A stretch of DNA of 64,000 bases from Jannaschia sp. GRR-S6-38 (GCF_029853695.1 NZ_CP122537.1:124001-188000); one strand, 5' to 3'. Numbered from the stretch's first letter, positions 19,424-31,397 are shown. Notes: generated by a model not told the origin, from the sequence alone. Numbers and translations are program-made.

Positions 19424-20215
19424 TCAGGCGGCGGCGGGCACCATCAGGAAGTTCTGGTTGATCTTGCGCTTGGCGAAGGCCTCGCCGATCTCGTAGTTCC
19501 ACTCGGCCATCAGGGTCTCGAAGGCCTCGGCGTTTCTGCTGTCGACCTCGACGAACAGCTTCGGGCGATCGCGGCGGATCGTGGCCTCCAGCCCGGAGAG
19601 CGCGGCCATCTCCATCCCCTCGACATCCATCTTGACGAAATCGACCCGGCGCCCGTCCAGCAGCCCGTCGCCGGAGCGGACCTCCACCGGATGACCCTCG
19701 CCCGCACCATCGGCCTTCTTCAGCTGGGTCCACCCGAGGTTGCCCTTGGGGTTGTAGATCACGAAGGCCGCTTCGTCCCGCGCGCCCAGGCCGTATCCCA
19801 GCGTGTCGAGCGCCACCCGGTCCACCACGCCGTTGAGCTGCATCGCCGCGAGGTAGAGCGCGATCGCCTCCGGGTTCGGCTCGACCGGAATGACCCGAGC
19901 CGCGCTGCCGATCAGCAGCATGTAGAGCGAGTGGTTCCCGATATTGGCGCCGACATCCATGAACGTGCCACCCGCGGGCATGTGCGCAGCAATTATTTCG
20001 AGCTGCGCGCGCTCGTAGAATTCGCCGTCCTTCTGCGTCGCGTGGATTCGGTCCTTCATGTTGTTGGTCACGAACAGGACGGGCCGATCGTGCAGCCGGG
20101 ACAGCGTGACGCGCGTGCCCCGGGGGGTCACGTAGCGCGCCTCACGTCCCAGCGCCGCGCGGACGGCCGGGTGCAGCCGGCCGTCGCCCAGCGCCGCCTG
20201 CGCGTCGAAGGCCAT
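19424..20215 (-). CDS. FkbM-family methyltransferase inside the SUF operon
   Basis: A 263-residue S-adenosylmethionine-dependent methyltransferase of the FkbM type. The SAM-binding motif is FMDVGANIGNHSLYM and the post-motif is PVEPNPEAIALY; DFVKMDVEGMEMAALSG is the FkbM hallmark. Such enzymes usually O-methylate sugars or small molecules, so the substrate here is unknown. The ATG overlaps the sufB stop by one base, and sufC follows after 38 bases, so it should be co-expressed with Fe-S assembly genes. Confidence 0.9.
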   Translation of the reverse strand: MAFDAQAALGDGRLHPAVRAALGREARYVTPRGTRVTLSRLHDRPVLFVTNNMKDRIHATQKDGEFYERAQLEIIAAHMPAGGTFMDVGANIGNHSLYMLLIGSAARVIPVEPNPEAIALYLAAMQLNGVVDRVALDTLGYGLGARDEAAFVIYNPKGNLGWTQLKKADGAGEGHPVEVRSGDGLLDGRRVDFVKMDVEGMEMAALSGLEATIRRDRPKLFVEVDSRNAEAFETLMAEWNYEIGEAFAKRKINQNFLMVPAAA

Positions 20216-21726
20216 CAGCCGACGGAGCCTTCCAGCGAGATCGCCACCAGCTGCTGCGCTTCCATGGCGAACTCCATGGGCAGGGCCTGCAGGACTTCCT
20301 TGCAGAAGCCGTTCACGACAAGCGCCACGGCCTCTTCCTCGTCCATGCCGCGCGAGCGGCAGTAGAAGAGCTGGTCGTCATCGACCTTCGAGGTCGTCGC
20401 CTCGTGCTCCACCCGGCTCGAGTTGTTCTTGACTTCGATATAGGGAACCGTGTGCGCGCCGCATTCGCTGCCGATCAGCAAGCTGTCGCATTGCGTGTAG
20501 TTGCGCGAGTTCTTGGCCTTCGGATGCATCGACACGAGCCCGCGATAGGTGTTCTGGGCACGACCCGCGCTGATCCCCTTCGAGACGATGCGCGACTTCG
20601 TGTTCTTGCCCAGATGTACCATCTTGGTGCCGGTATCGGCCTGCTGCATGTTGTTGGCGATGGCGATGGAATAGAACTCGCCCTGGCTGTCGTCGCCGCG
20701 CAGGATGCAGGACGGGTATTTCCACGTCACGGCGGAGCCGGTCTCGACCTGGGTCCACATCACCTTGGACCGCGCGCCGCGGCAATCGGCGCGCTTGGTG
20801 ACGAAGTTGTAGATCCCGCCCTTGCCGTTCTCGTCGCCGGGATACCAGTTCTGGACGGTCGAATACTTGATCTCGGCATCGTCGAGCGCGATCAGCTCGA
20901 CGCAGGCCGCGTGCAGCTGCGCCACGTCGCGCTGCGGCGCGGTGCAGCCTTCGAGATAGGACACGTAGGAGCCTTCCTCGGCGATGATCAGCGTGCGCTC
21001 GAACTGGCCGGTATTCTCGGCGTTGATCCGGAAATAGGTCGACAGCTCCATCGGGCAGCGGGTGTTCTTCGGGATGTAGACGAAGGACCCGTCTGAGAAG
21101 ACGGCCGCATTAAGCGTCGCGTAGTAGTTGTCGGATTGCGGGATGACCGAGCCGAGATACTTCTTCACGAGCTCGGGATGCTCCTGGATCGCTTCCGAGA
21201 TCGAGCAGAAGATCACGCCCGCCTTGGCCAGCTCCGCCTTGAAGGTGGTGCCGACGCTGACGCTGTCGAAGACGGCGTCGACGGCGACCTTGCGATCCTC
21301 GGGCGCGGGCTCGACCCCGGCGAGGATCGCCTGCTCCTTCAGCGGGATGCCGAGCTTCTTGTAGGTCTCCAGAAGCTTCGGATCGACCTCGTCCAGCGAC
21401 TTGGGCTTTTCCTTCATCGAGGTGGGCCGGGCGTAGTAATACTGATCCTGGAAATCGATTTCCGGGTACTGGACCATGGCCCATTTGGGCTCCGTCATCT
21501 GGGTCCAGCGGCGATAGGCCTCCAGACGCCACTCCAGCATCCACTCGGGCTCGTTGTTGCGCTCCGAGATCAGGCGGACGATGTCCTCCGACAGGCCCTT
21601 GGGCGCGTATTCGGTCTCGATCTCGGTATTCCAGCCGTGCTTGTAGGCGCCGGACAGGGCTTTCACCTGCTCGACGGTTTCGGCATCGACGCCGTCCTTG
21701 ACCTGCACATCGTCCAGAGCCGTCAT
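20215..21726 (-). CDS. sufB: Fe-S cluster assembly scaffold SufB
   Basis: Core scaffold subunit of SufBC2D, 503 residues. Family landmarks include [36 protein letters not shown], the EGCTAPQ segment and the C-terminal [19 protein letters not shown] and [24 protein letters not shown] lies seven bases upstream of the ATG, which overlaps the cysteine desulfurase stop by four bases. An IscR-like site and promoter-like sequence lie about 285-310 bases upstream, inside the preceding gene. Confidence 0.97.
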   Translation of the reverse strand: MTALDDVQVKDGVDAETVEQVKALSGAYKHGWNTEIETEYAPKGLSEDIVRLISERNNEPEWMLEWRLEAYRRWTQMTEPKWAMVQYPEIDFQDQYYYARPTSMKEKPKSLDEVDPKLLETYKKLGIPLKEQAILAGVEPAPEDRKVAVDAVFDSVSVGTTFKAELAKAGVIFCSISEAIQEHPELVKKYLGSVIPQSDNYYATLNAAVFSDGSFVYIPKNTRCPMELSTYFRINAENTGQFERTLIIAEEGSYVSYLEGCTAPQRDVAQLHAACVELIALDDAEIKYSTVQNWYPGDENGKGGIYNFVTKRADCRGARSKVMWTQVETGSAVTWKYPSCILRGDDSQGEFYSIAIANNMQQADTGTKMVHLGKNTKSRIVSKGISAGRAQNTYRGLVSMHPKAKNSRNYTQCDSLLIGSECGAHTVPYIEVKNNSSRVEHEATTSKVDDDQLFYCRSRGMDEEEAVALVVNGFCKEVLQALPMEFAMEAQQLVAISLEGSVG

Positions 21727-22760
21727 GTCCGTCTCCTATCTCTCAAACGGCGGAAGGCTTCGACGAACCGTTCCACCTGGTCTTTCGTCACGTCCGGTCC
21801 GAGGCTCACGCGGATCGCGCAATCGGCCTCGCCCGGCCCGAAGCCCATCGCCCGCAGGACCGCGCTTTCGCGCACTTTCCCGCTCGAGCAGGCCGATCCC
21901 GCCGAAACGGCGAACCCGGCCAGGTCCAGCGCCATAACCTGCGTCTCGCCCTTCCAGCCGGGCGTGATCAGGCAGGAGGTGTTCGGCAAGCGTTTCGATT
22001 CTTTCCCGACTAATTTAGTCAGGTCCTCGACACCCTCAAGGCTTGTTTCTAGAAAAGTTCTAAATTGCGCAACCCGCTCCCAGGCGCCTTGTTCCAGATC
22101 GCGGGCCGCCGCCGCGGCCGCCGCGCCGAAGCCCGCGATGCCGATCACGTTCTCCGTGCCCGACCGGCGGCCCATCTCCTGGCCGCCGCCGCGGATCTGC
22201 GCGGCGAGGTCGAGGCCGCGCCGGATCACCAACGCGCCCACGCCCTTCGGCCCGCCCAGCTTGTGCGCGCTGACCAGCCCGATCTGGACGCCGGTCCAGT
22301 CGAAGGCGATCGGAAGCTTGCCGAACCCCTGCGTCATGTCGCTGACCGCCAGCCCCTCGGGCAGGTCCTGGATCACGCCGGTCTCGCTGTTGGCCAGTTG
22401 CAGCGCGCTGCTGGCGGGATCGGCGACCGTCACGCGGCCCTGCGCATCGACCGGCAGCGTCCCGTCGCCCCAGGCGGCGACCGCTTCGTGCTCGATCGGG
22501 GCGGATTGCAGGTGCCGGCCCGCCATGGCCAGGGCCGCCGCCTCCGTCGCGCCCGACACGAAGACGATATCCGAGCCCTGCGCGCCCAATGCCTCGGCCA
22601 CCTGGGCGCGCGCGCGCTCGACCAGCCCCTTGGCGGCGCGCCCCTCGCCATGGACGGAGGACGGGTTTCCCGCCACGTCCATCGCCGCGATCATCGCCGC
22701 GCGCGCCTCCGGCCGCAGGGGCGCGGTGGCGTTCCAGTCGAGATAGACGCGCTCGCGCAT
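21723..22760 (-). CDS. Cysteine desulfurase, class I NifS/IscS type
   Basis: PLP-dependent desulfurase of 345 residues, distinct from SufS at the far end of the operon. PLP lysine is in [10 protein letters not shown] (Lys167) and the mobile-loop catalytic cysteine in [11 protein letters not shown] (Cys291). It is shorter than IscS (about 400) because the C-terminal IscU-binding tail is reduced. Codons about 228-260 form an AT-rich patch holding two 13-base palindromes, discussed at 22008-22039. It follows iscR by 91 bases. Confidence 0.93.
   Translation of the reverse strand: MRERVYLDWNATAPLRPEARAAMIAAMDVAGNPSSVHGEGRAAKGLVERARAQVAEALGAQGSDIVFVSGATEAAALAMAGRHLQSAPIEHEAVAAWGDGTLPVDAQGRVTVADPASSALQLANSETGVIQDLPEGLAVSDMTQGFGKLPIAFDWTGVQIGLVSAHKLGGPKGVGALVIRRGLDLAAQIRGGGQEMGRRSGTENVIGIAGFGAAAAAAARDLEQGAWERVAQFRTFLETSLEGVEDLTKLVGKESKRLPNTSCLITPGWKGETQVMALDLAGFAVSAGSACSSGKVRESAVLRAMGFGPGEADCAIRVSLGPDVTKDQVERFVEAFRRLRDRRRT
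22008..22039 (-). promoter_or_regulatory. IscR type-1-like site over a putative internal promoter
   Basis: On the minus strand GACTAAATTAGTC (22020-22008) matches the E. coli IscR type-1 core GACTRWWWYAGTC at all 13 positions, with several flanking matches. It overlaps a TAAATT (22017-22012) placed 16 bases after TTGAGG (22039-22034), a fair sigma-70-like promoter. It is inside the cysteine desulfurase gene and would drive sufB onward. Another palindrome, TAGAAAAGTTCTA, lies at 22050-22062. Inferred from sequence only. Confidence 0.55.
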
Positions 22761-22851
22761 GGGGTGTCCTCTGGTCAGAAATCTCGCGGGGCCGCCCCCC
22801 GCCGCGGCGTCGGGGCGGGCCCGATGACGACGGGCGGCGTCCCGGTCTCGG

Positions 22852-23310
22852 CTAGTCGTCCACGACCTGCAGCAGCGACGGCACGGCCGGGCATGGCGTC
22901 ATCTCGTTCTCGACGACATCCGACAGGCGGGTCTGGTGCAGGAAGACGTAGACATGCGCCGAGAGCGACTCCCACAGCCGGTTCGCCATGCTCTGCGCGC
23001 GGCTGCCCGACGACGCGCCCGAGGCGCCGGCGCCGGTGTGCAGCGCGGAAACCGTTTCGTCGACCGCGGCCAGCACGTCCGAGATGCGGATTTCCGTGGC
23101 GGACCGGCCCAGCCGGTAGCCGCCCCCCGGCCCGCGGACCGAGTCGACCAGCCCCGCGCGCCGCAGCTTGACGAAAAGCTGCTCCAGGTAAGGCTGGGAC
23201 ACGCTCTGGCGCTTGGCGATATCGGCCAGCGGCGCGAGCGCGCCCTCCGGCTGCATGGCCAGATCGGCCAGCGCGACCATCGCGTAACGTCCCTTGGTGC
23301 TGAGCTTCAT
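22852..23310 (-). CDS. iscR: Rrf2-family regulator IscR, single-cysteine type
   Basis: Fe-S-sensing repressor of the SUF operon, 152 residues. The winged helix MKLSTKGRYAMVALADLA, then SVSQPYLEQLFVKLRRAGLV and GPGGGYRLGR are typical IscR. The usual three-cysteine cluster ligand motif (about 92-106) is missing: that stretch reads GAGASGASSGS, and the only cysteine is Cys140 near the C terminus (MTPCPAVP). This matches the unusual IscR reported for Rhodobacter-type bacteria. GGAGAGG precedes the ATG. Confidence 0.92.
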   Translation of the reverse strand: MKLSTKGRYAMVALADLAMQPEGALAPLADIAKRQSVSQPYLEQLFVKLRRAGLVDSVRGPGGGYRLGRSATEIRISDVLAAVDETVSALHTGAGASGASSGSRAQSMANRLWESLSAHVYVFLHQTRLSDVVENEMTPCPAVPSLLQVVDD

Positions 23311-23380
23311 GGCGCGGCCCTCTCCATCAGATTGACCTCGGCGCGGGGGCCGCATAACTCTCGCCCACCGCCGGGCGGGC

Positions 23381-23408
23381 AGTATCTCCGCCGCGCGCGA
23401 GCCGTCAA
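23381..23408 (-). promoter_or_regulatory. Putative iscR promoter
   Basis: On the minus strand TTGACG (23408-23403) and GATACT (23386-23381) are 16 bases apart, giving a start near 23374 and a leader of about 64 bases before iscR. It lies in the 116-base divergent region shared with the hydrolase gene. Confidence 0.5.
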
Positions 23409-23426
23409 CCGCGAGGACCGCCCCCC

Positions 23427-24080
23427 ATGCCCGAAGTGATCTTCCCCGGACCCGAAGGTCGGCTCGAAGGCCGCTACCATCCGCAGAAGGTCAAGGACGC
23501 CCCCATTGCCATCGTGCTGCACCCGCATCCGCAATTCGGCGGCACGATGAACAACCGCGTCGTCTACAACCTGCATTACGCTTTCCATTCGCTGGGCTTC
23601 ACGGTCCTGCGCTTCAACTTCCGCGGCGTGGGCCGCAGCCAGGGCGAATACGACCAGGGCGTGGGCGAGCTGTCGGACGCGGCCTCCGCCCTCGACTATC
23701 TGCAGTCGATGAACCCCAATTCCAAGCATTGCTGGGTCGCGGGCTTCAGCTTCGGCGCCTGGATTGGCATGCAGCTCCTGATGCGCCGCCCCGAGATCAC
23801 GGGCTTCATCTCGGTCTCGCCGCCCGCGGATCGCTACGATTTCTCGTTCCTCGCCCCCTGCCCCAGCTCGGGCCTGATCATCAACGGCTCGGCCGACCGT
23901 GTCGCGCCGCCCGCCGACACCACGGCGCTGGTCAACAAGCTGCACGAGCAGAAGGGCATCACCATCACCCACGAGGAGATGGAGGGCGCCGGGCACTTCT
24001 TCGAGGATCCCTACATGGATCCGATGATCGAGACGGTGAAGGACTACGTCTCCCGACGCCTCACCGAGACGACGCGCTGA
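23427..24080 (+). CDS. Alpha/beta hydrolase
   Basis: A 217-residue alpha/beta hydrolase with the HPHPQFGGTMNN oxyanion region, the nucleophile elbow GFSFGA (Ser about 110) and the C-terminal GAGHFF catalytic His. Relatives lack a firmly known substrate and resemble small dienelactone-hydrolase-type esterases. GAGGA lies upstream of the ATG. It is divergent from iscR, an arrangement common in Rhodobacterales, and begins a five-gene plus-strand run. Confidence 0.87.
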   Translation: MPEVIFPGPEGRLEGRYHPQKVKDAPIAIVLHPHPQFGGTMNNRVVYNLHYAFHSLGFTVLRFNFRGVGRSQGEYDQGVGELSDAASALDYLQSMNPNSKHCWVAGFSFGAWIGMQLLMRRPEITGFISVSPPADRYDFSFLAPCPSSGLIINGSADRVAPPADTTALVNKLHEQKGITITHEEMEGAGHFFEDPYMDPMIETVKDYVSRRLTETTR

Positions 24081-24090
24081 GGAGCGGGGC

Positions 24091-24324
24091 ATGGGCATCG
24101 CCGAAGACCTTGCGGACGAGTTGGCGGAAGACGTGATCGCGCATGTCGAGAAGACGGGCGACGAGGACATCATCCGCATCATGGCGCAGTCGCTGGGCGA
24201 CAGCTCGCAGACGCTGCAGGAGGCCTTCATCACCTCCGTGCGCGTCCAGCGGGCCGCGCTCCGGGCGCGCGAGCGTCTGCAGAAGCGCATCGCCGAATAC
24301 GGCAAGCCGCAGGGCGATGACTGA
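24091..24324 (+). CDS. Small helical protein of unknown function, 77 aa
   Basis: Not recognised as a named family. The 77 residues are highly helical and charged, with an acidic N-terminal half (EDLADELAEDVIAHVEKTGDED) and a basic C-terminal half (RVQRAALRARERLQKR); no membrane segment or signal. A strong GAGGAG lies six bases before the ATG. It is 10 bases after the hydrolase and overlaps the HD hydrolase gene by eight bases, so it is translated in an operon. Confidence 0.75.
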   Translation: MGIAEDLADELAEDVIAHVEKTGDEDIIRIMAQSLGDSSQTLQEAFITSVRVQRAALRARERLQKRIAEYGKPQGDD

Positions 24325-24901
24325 GGGCGATCGCGACCTGTCCGCCCGCATGGCCTTCCTGATGGAGGCCGACCGCCTGAAATCCGTGACCCGCGCCACG
24401 CGTCTGGCCGACGGCTCGCGCGAGGAGAACAGCGCCGAGCACAGCTGGCACCTGTCGCTCTTCGCGCTGACGCTGGCGCCGCACGCGCCCGAGGGCGTGG
24501 ATCCGAGCCGGGTGATCGCAATGCTGATCCTCCACGACCTGGTCGAGATCGACGCGGGCGACACCCCGATCTTCGGCACGGCCCCCGACCCGACCGAGGC
24601 CGAGGCGCGCGCCGCCGACCGCATCTTCGGCCTGTTGCCCCCGGCGCAGGCCAACGCCTTCCGCGCGCTCTGGAACGAGTTCGAGACCGCCGAGACCGCC
24701 GATGCGCGCTTCGCCAAATCCCTCGACCGCTTCCAGCCGCCGAACCTCAACCTCGCCAATGGCGGCGGCTCCTGGACCGATTACGACGTGACCGAAGACC
24801 AGGTCCGCGCGCGCGTCGGCGCGAAGATCGAACATGGCGCACCGGCGCTCTGGGAATGGCTCTCGCCGCGCATCGCGGCCTTCTTCCGGCTCGGGGGCTG
24901 A
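24317..24901 (+). CDS. HD-domain phosphohydrolase (HD_3, YfbR-like)
   Basis: A 194-residue metal-dependent phosphohydrolase. HD signature residues are His42 ([12 protein letters not shown]), His73-Asp74 ([13 protein letters not shown]) and a later Asp in AKSLDRFQP. Homologues include 5'-deoxynucleotidases that act on deoxynucleoside monophosphates, a plausible but unproven role. The start at 24317 (MTEGDRDLS) overlaps the preceding gene. Confidence 0.87.
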   Translation: MTEGDRDLSARMAFLMEADRLKSVTRATRLADGSREENSAEHSWHLSLFALTLAPHAPEGVDPSRVIAMLILHDLVEIDAGDTPIFGTAPDPTEAEARAADRIFGLLPPAQANAFRALWNEFETAETADARFAKSLDRFQPPNLNLANGGGSWTDYDVTEDQVRARVGAKIEHGAPALWEWLSPRIAAFFRLGG

Positions 24902-24906
24902 GGGCG

Positions 24907-25590
24907 ATGGGCGCGCGGCGGGGGGTTCGGGAATATCTTCGCCAGATCGTCTTCGGCGGCAATGACGGCATCGTGACGACCTTCGCCGTGGTCGCGGGCT
25001 TTTCCGGGGCCGGGGCGGGCGAGGTCGCCGGGATCGGGACCGCGGCGGTGATTGTCTTCGGCGTGGCCAACCTGGCCGCCGACGCGATGTCCATGGGCAT
25101 GGGCGAATGGCTGTCGGACCGGGCGCAGCGCGACGTCTGGCGCGCCGGGCGAACCCGGCTCGCGGCGATGACACGCGAGACCCGGGTCGCCCGCCTGACC
25201 GAGAGCCTGCGCGACGCGGGCCTCGACGCGGACCCCGCGCGGGACGCCGCGCGCGCCATCGAGCGCTCGCCCGACCTGACGGCTCGGCTGGTCCTGTCCA
25301 CCGACGGGGTCGAGCAGGCCCCCGAGGAGGGCGCGCTGGCCCGCGCGCTCGTCACCTTCGCGGCCTTCGTGGCCTTCGGCCTGATCCCGCTTCTGCCTTT
25401 CTTCGTGTCGGGCGCGGGCGGGGCGGATCTGCGCGCCTCGGCGCTGGCGACCCTCGCCGCGCTGCTCCTTCTCGGGTTGCTGCGCTGGCGGGCGACCGGG
25501 ATCCCGCTCTGGCGGTCGCTGCTCGAGACGGTGGGCCTGGGCGCGCTCTGCGCCGCCGCGGCCTGGGGCGCGGGCGCCGCATTGGCCTGA
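24907..25590 (+). CDS. VIT1/CCC1-type divalent metal transporter
   Basis: A 227-residue member of the VIT1/CCC1 family, which moves Fe2+ or Mn2+ across membranes. The N-terminal [20 protein letters not shown] and [14 protein letters not shown] motifs are diagnostic; about five hydrophobic segments follow, with a cytosolic charged loop (about 75-140). It begins five bases after the HD hydrolase stop. With iscR divergent upstream, iron handling is a reasonable theme, but control by iron is not shown here. Confidence 0.88.
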   Translation: MGARRGVREYLRQIVFGGNDGIVTTFAVVAGFSGAGAGEVAGIGTAAVIVFGVANLAADAMSMGMGEWLSDRAQRDVWRAGRTRLAAMTRETRVARLTESLRDAGLDADPARDAARAIERSPDLTARLVLSTDGVEQAPEEGALARALVTFAAFVAFGLIPLLPFFVSGAGGADLRASALATLAALLLLGLLRWRATGIPLWRSLLETVGLGALCAAAAWGAGAALA

Positions 25591-25679
25591 CGCCCGCCGG
25601 TCGCGAATTTTTCCGGCCCGCGCTGAAACTCTCCCGACGCGCCGTCGTGACTGCGCATGTCATCAACAGGGAGGCTTCC

Positions 25680-26102
25680 ATGCCAATCCAGCTCACGACC
25701 CTCAGCGCCGCCGCGCTCCTTCTCACCCTTGGCGCGGCCCATGCCGCAGGCCACGCGATGGCCCCGGCGATTACAGCCGCCGACCAGTCCGTCGCCAACG
25801 GCGTCGTCTCCGCCGCCTCGATCCTCGCCGGAGAGAACGGCTGGCTGGTCGTGCACCGCACCGATGCCGCGATGGCGCCCGGACCGGTCGTGGGCCACGC
25901 CCCGATCCGCGCCGGCGAGACCACCGATGTCGCCGCGATCCTGACCGAGGATGTCGCCCCCGGCGAGATGCTCATGCTGATGGTCCATTCCGAAGCGGCG
26001 GGCACGCGGACCGGCATCTTCGAATACACGCTCGGCGCGGTGGAGGACGGCCCCGTGCGCGTCGACGACGCGCTGGTGATGACGGTCATCACCGCCCAGT
26101 GA
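25680..26102 (+). CDS. Secreted DUF7282-like protein
   Basis: A 140-residue exported protein with a cleavable signal peptide (about 1-22, ending AAHA|AGHAM). The mature part holds a beta-rich domain (NGWLVVHRTDAA, GPVVGHAPI, DVAPGEMLMLMVHSEA, GIFEYTLG) resembling DUF7282; function unknown. GGGAGG five bases upstream supports the ATG at 25680. It follows the transporter gene by 89 bases and is followed by a strong stem-loop. Confidence 0.75.
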   Translation: MPIQLTTLSAAALLLTLGAAHAAGHAMAPAITAADQSVANGVVSAASILAGENGWLVVHRTDAAMAPGPVVGHAPIRAGETTDVAAILTEDVAPGEMLMLMVHSEAAGTRTGIFEYTLGAVEDGPVRVDDALVMTVITAQ

Positions 26103-26112
26103 CGGCAATGCG

Positions 26113-26130
26113 GCGGGCCGCACGGCCCGC
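26113..26130 (+). terminator. Stem-loop after the secreted-protein gene
   Basis: A perfect eight-base inverted repeat GCGGGCCG/CGGCCCGC with a two-base centre, 11 bases after the stop at 26102. There is no T tract, so termination is uncertain. Confidence 0.45.
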
Positions 26131-26229
26131 CCACGACATTCCGGGAGGCGCGGGTCGCGCGTAGCTTAACAGACCCCTGCATTCCGGAAGGCCGCCCGGA
26201 CGACAGCGATGTCCCGACCGGCGGTCCGC

Positions 26230-26262
26230 CCGGTCCCCCGTCGGGGGCCGGGTTCTTTCTTG
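26230..26262 (+). terminator. Rho-independent-like terminator or attenuator before icd
   Basis: CCCGG-T-CCCCC, loop GTC, GGGGG-CCGGG forms a ten-pair GC stem with one bulge, followed by TTCTTTCTT. It lies 128 bases after the secreted-protein stop and 121 before icd. It may end the upstream transcript or attenuate an icd leader. Confidence 0.55.
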
Positions 26263-26298
26263 TCCGGCGCGTGGATCTTGCGCTGCCGCGGCGGCGTG

Positions 26299-26314
26299 GT
26301 ATGCGACGGCATAC
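26299..26314. promoter_or_regulatory. Inverted repeat upstream of icd
   Basis: GTATGC-GACG-GCATAC, a perfect six-base inverted repeat with a four-base centre, 69 bases before the icd ATG. Its symmetry and place suggest an operator; the regulator is unknown. Confidence 0.45.
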
Positions 26315-26382
26315 AGTCTTTCCAGAGCGCGCCGCCCCTGCTAGGAGGCGCGCGAGACTTCGCACCAGACCGAGAGGCCCCC

Positions 26383-27591
26383 ATGTCCAAGATCAAGGTT
26401 GAGAACCCCGTCGTCGAGCTCGACGGCGACGAGATGACCCGCATCATCTGGGACTTCATAAAGCAGAAGCTGATCCTGCCCTATCTCGATATCGACCTGC
26501 TCTACTACGATCTGGGCATCGAGAGCCGCGACGAGACCAACGACCAGATCACCATCGACGCCGCCGAGAAGATCAAGGAGATCGGCGTCGGCGTGAAATG
26601 CGCCACGATCACCCCCGACGAGGCGCGGGTCGAGGAATTCGGCCTCAAGAAGATGTGGCGCTCGCCCAACGGCACGATCCGCAACATCCTGGGCGGCGTC
26701 GTCTTTCGCGAGCCGATCATCTGCTCGAACGTGCCCCGCCTCGTGCCCGGCTGGACCCAGCCCATCATCATCGGCCGCCACGCCTATGGCGACCAGTACC
26801 GCGCCACCGACATGAAATTCCCCGGGCCGGGCAAGCTGTCGATGAAATTCGTGGGCGAGGACGGCACCGTGATCGAGGAGGAGGTCTTCGACGCGCCCTC
26901 CTCGGGCATCTACATGGGCATGTACAATCTCGATTCCTCGATCATCGACTTCGCCCGCGCCTCCTTCAATTACGGGCTCAAGCGCGGCTACCCGGTCTAC
27001 CTGTCCACCAAGAACACGATCCTGAAGCAGTATGACGGCCAGTTCATGATCCTGTTCCAGAAGGTCTTCGACGAGGAGTTCAAGGACAAGTTCGCCGAAG
27101 CCGGCCTGACCTACGAGCACCGCCTGATCGACGACATGGTGGCGGCCGCGATGAAGTGGTCCGGCGGCTATGTCTGGGCCTGCAAGAACTACGACGGCGA
27201 CGTGCAGTCCGACACCGTGGCGCAGGGCTTCGGCTCGCTGGGCCTGATGACCTCGCAGCTGATGACGCCCGACGGCAAGATCGTCGAGGCCGAGGCCGCC
27301 CACGGCACCGTCACGCGCCATTACCGCCAGCACCAGGCCGGCAAGGAGACCTCGACCAACTCGATCGCGTCGATCTTCGCCTGGACCGGCGGGCTCAAGC
27401 ACCGCGCCAAGCTGGACGGCAACGACCAGCTGATGAACTTCGCCGCGACGCTGGAGAAGGTCATCGTCGACACGGTCGAGAGCGGCGACATGACCAAGGA
27501 CCTGGCGCTGCTCGTGGGCCCCGACCAGAAATGGCTGACCACGATGGGCTTCCTCGAGAAGATCGACGAAAACCTGCAGGCCGCGCTGTAA
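26383..27591 (+). CDS. icd: NADP-dependent isocitrate dehydrogenase
   Basis: TCA-cycle enzyme oxidising isocitrate to 2-oxoglutarate with NADP+. At 402 residues it is of the dimeric eukaryote-like subtype II (start [23 protein letters not shown]), as usual in alphaproteobacteria. [34 protein letters not shown] and [14 protein letters not shown] carry the substrate- and NADP-binding residues. GAGAGG precedes the ATG by five bases. An inverted repeat and a terminator-like hairpin lie upstream. Confidence 0.97.
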   Translation: MSKIKVENPVVELDGDEMTRIIWDFIKQKLILPYLDIDLLYYDLGIESRDETNDQITIDAAEKIKEIGVGVKCATITPDEARVEEFGLKKMWRSPNGTIRNILGGVVFREPIICSNVPRLVPGWTQPIIIGRHAYGDQYRATDMKFPGPGKLSMKFVGEDGTVIEEEVFDAPSSGIYMGMYNLDSSIIDFARASFNYGLKRGYPVYLSTKNTILKQYDGQFMILFQKVFDEEFKDKFAEAGLTYEHRLIDDMVAAAMKWSGGYVWACKNYDGDVQSDTVAQGFGSLGLMTSQLMTPDGKIVEAEAAHGTVTRHYRQHQAGKETSTNSIASIFAWTGGLKHRAKLDGNDQLMNFAATLEKVIVDTVESGDMTKDLALLVGPDQKWLTTMGFLEKIDENLQAAL

Positions 27592-27718
27592 CGACCCGGA
27601 GGGACGGGGGGCGCTGCCCCTCGCCCCGCCCGAAACGGCCGGAAAGGCGCGACGCGGGGCGGGCCGAAGCGCGCCGCCCCGCTGGACAGCCCCGGCCCGC
27701 CCGCCTAGCTGCCGCGGC

Positions 27719-28339
27719 ATGTCGAATGAACCGCATCAGCCCCGCGCCGTCCCGCACAGCCTTCTGGAAGACGTGCAGGGCATCGCGCTGGGCTGCGCGC
27801 TCTGCGCGCTCGGGATCCTGTTCCTGACCCAAGCGGCGCTGATCACCGGACAGACGGCCGGTCTGGCGGTGCTCCTGACCTATGCCACGGACCTGCCCTT
27901 CGGGATCTGGTTCTTCCTCGTCAACCTGCCCTTCTACTGGCTGGGCTGGACGCGCATGGGCGCGCGTTTCGTGGTCAAGACGGTGATCGCCGTCAGCCTC
28001 GTCTCGGCCCTGACGGCGCTGATGCCGACGGTGCTGCGCTTCGATTACGTCCACCCCGTCGCCGCCGCGGCGCTGGCCGGGGCGGTGATCGGGCTGGGGC
28101 TCATGGCCGTCTTCCGCCACGGCGCGTCGCTGGGCGGGATCGGCATCCTCGCGCTCTGGATGCAGGAGCGGTTCGGCATCCAGGCCGGCTGGGTGCAGCT
28201 GGGCTTCGACGGGATCCTATTCCTGGCGGCCTTCGCGCTTCTCGATCCGGTCCTCGTGGCCGCGTCGCTCCTGGGCGCGGTCGTCGTGAACCTGATCATC
28301 GCGGTCAATCACCGCCGCGACCGCTATATCGGGCGCTGA
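27719..28339 (+). CDS. YitT family membrane protein
   Basis: A 206-residue membrane protein of the YitT/DUF161 family with about five hydrophobic segments. ALITGQTAGLAVLLTY and GIGILALWMQERFGIQAGWVQLG are family-typical. Function is unknown. The ATG at 27719 has no clear ribosome site. The stop is followed after one base by the SMR gene, so the two are likely co-transcribed. Confidence 0.86.
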   Translation: MSNEPHQPRAVPHSLLEDVQGIALGCALCALGILFLTQAALITGQTAGLAVLLTYATDLPFGIWFFLVNLPFYWLGWTRMGARFVVKTVIAVSLVSALTALMPTVLRFDYVHPVAAAALAGAVIGLGLMAVFRHGASLGGIGILALWMQERFGIQAGWVQLGFDGILFLAAFALLDPVLVAASLLGAVVVNLIIAVNHRRDRYIGR

Positions 28340-28340
28340 G

Positions 28341-28657
28341 ATGGTCTGGATCTACCTGACCCTCGCGATCGTCGCCGAAACCATCGGCACCTCGGCGCTG
28401 AAGGCCTCGGACGGCTTCACGCGTCTCGCGCGGTCGCTGGTGACGGTGGCGGGCTACGCGCTGTCCTTCTGGCTGCTGGCGCTGGTGCTCAAGACGATCC
28501 CGGTGGGCATCGCCTACGCGATCTGGTCGGGGCTCGGCATCGTGCTCATCGCGCTGATCGGCTGGCTGGTCTTCGGCCAGAAGCTCGACCCGCCCGCGAT
28601 GATCGGCATGGGCCTGATCGTCGCGGGCATTGTCGTCATGCAGCTCTCTGCGAAGGT

Positions 28658-28661
<4 letters not shown>
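28341..28661 (+). CDS. Small multidrug resistance (SMR/EmrE-type) transporter
   Basis: A 106-residue four-helix proton antiporter for cationic drugs or guanidinium-type compounds. The essential glutamate is Glu13 ([13 protein letters not shown]) and the [13 protein letters not shown] stretch of helix 3 and the WLVFGQKLD loop are conserved, the latter favouring the EmrE/SugE fold. It follows yitT after one base and ends in a CTAG shared with the convergent alaS stop. Confidence 0.92.
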
Positions 28662-31306
<2,645 letters not shown>

Positions 31307-31374
31307 TGTCGTCCCTCTCGAAGATGCGCGCCTCTCCTAGCCCCGCCCCGATTGGCCGTCCAGTGGGCCCACGA

Positions 31375-31397
31375 GAAAGGGGCCGCGAACGGCCCCC
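31375..31397 (-). terminator. Rho-independent terminator of recA
   Basis: On the minus strand GGGGCCG-TTCG-CGGCCCC (31396-31379), a seven-pair stem with a UUCG tetraloop, is followed by TTT. It begins 30 bases after the recA stop. Confidence 0.8.

Noticed and set aside
26158..26230. GCGCGTAGCTTAAC start resembling a tRNA D-stem
   Set aside because: No matching acceptor, anticodon or T-arm follows.
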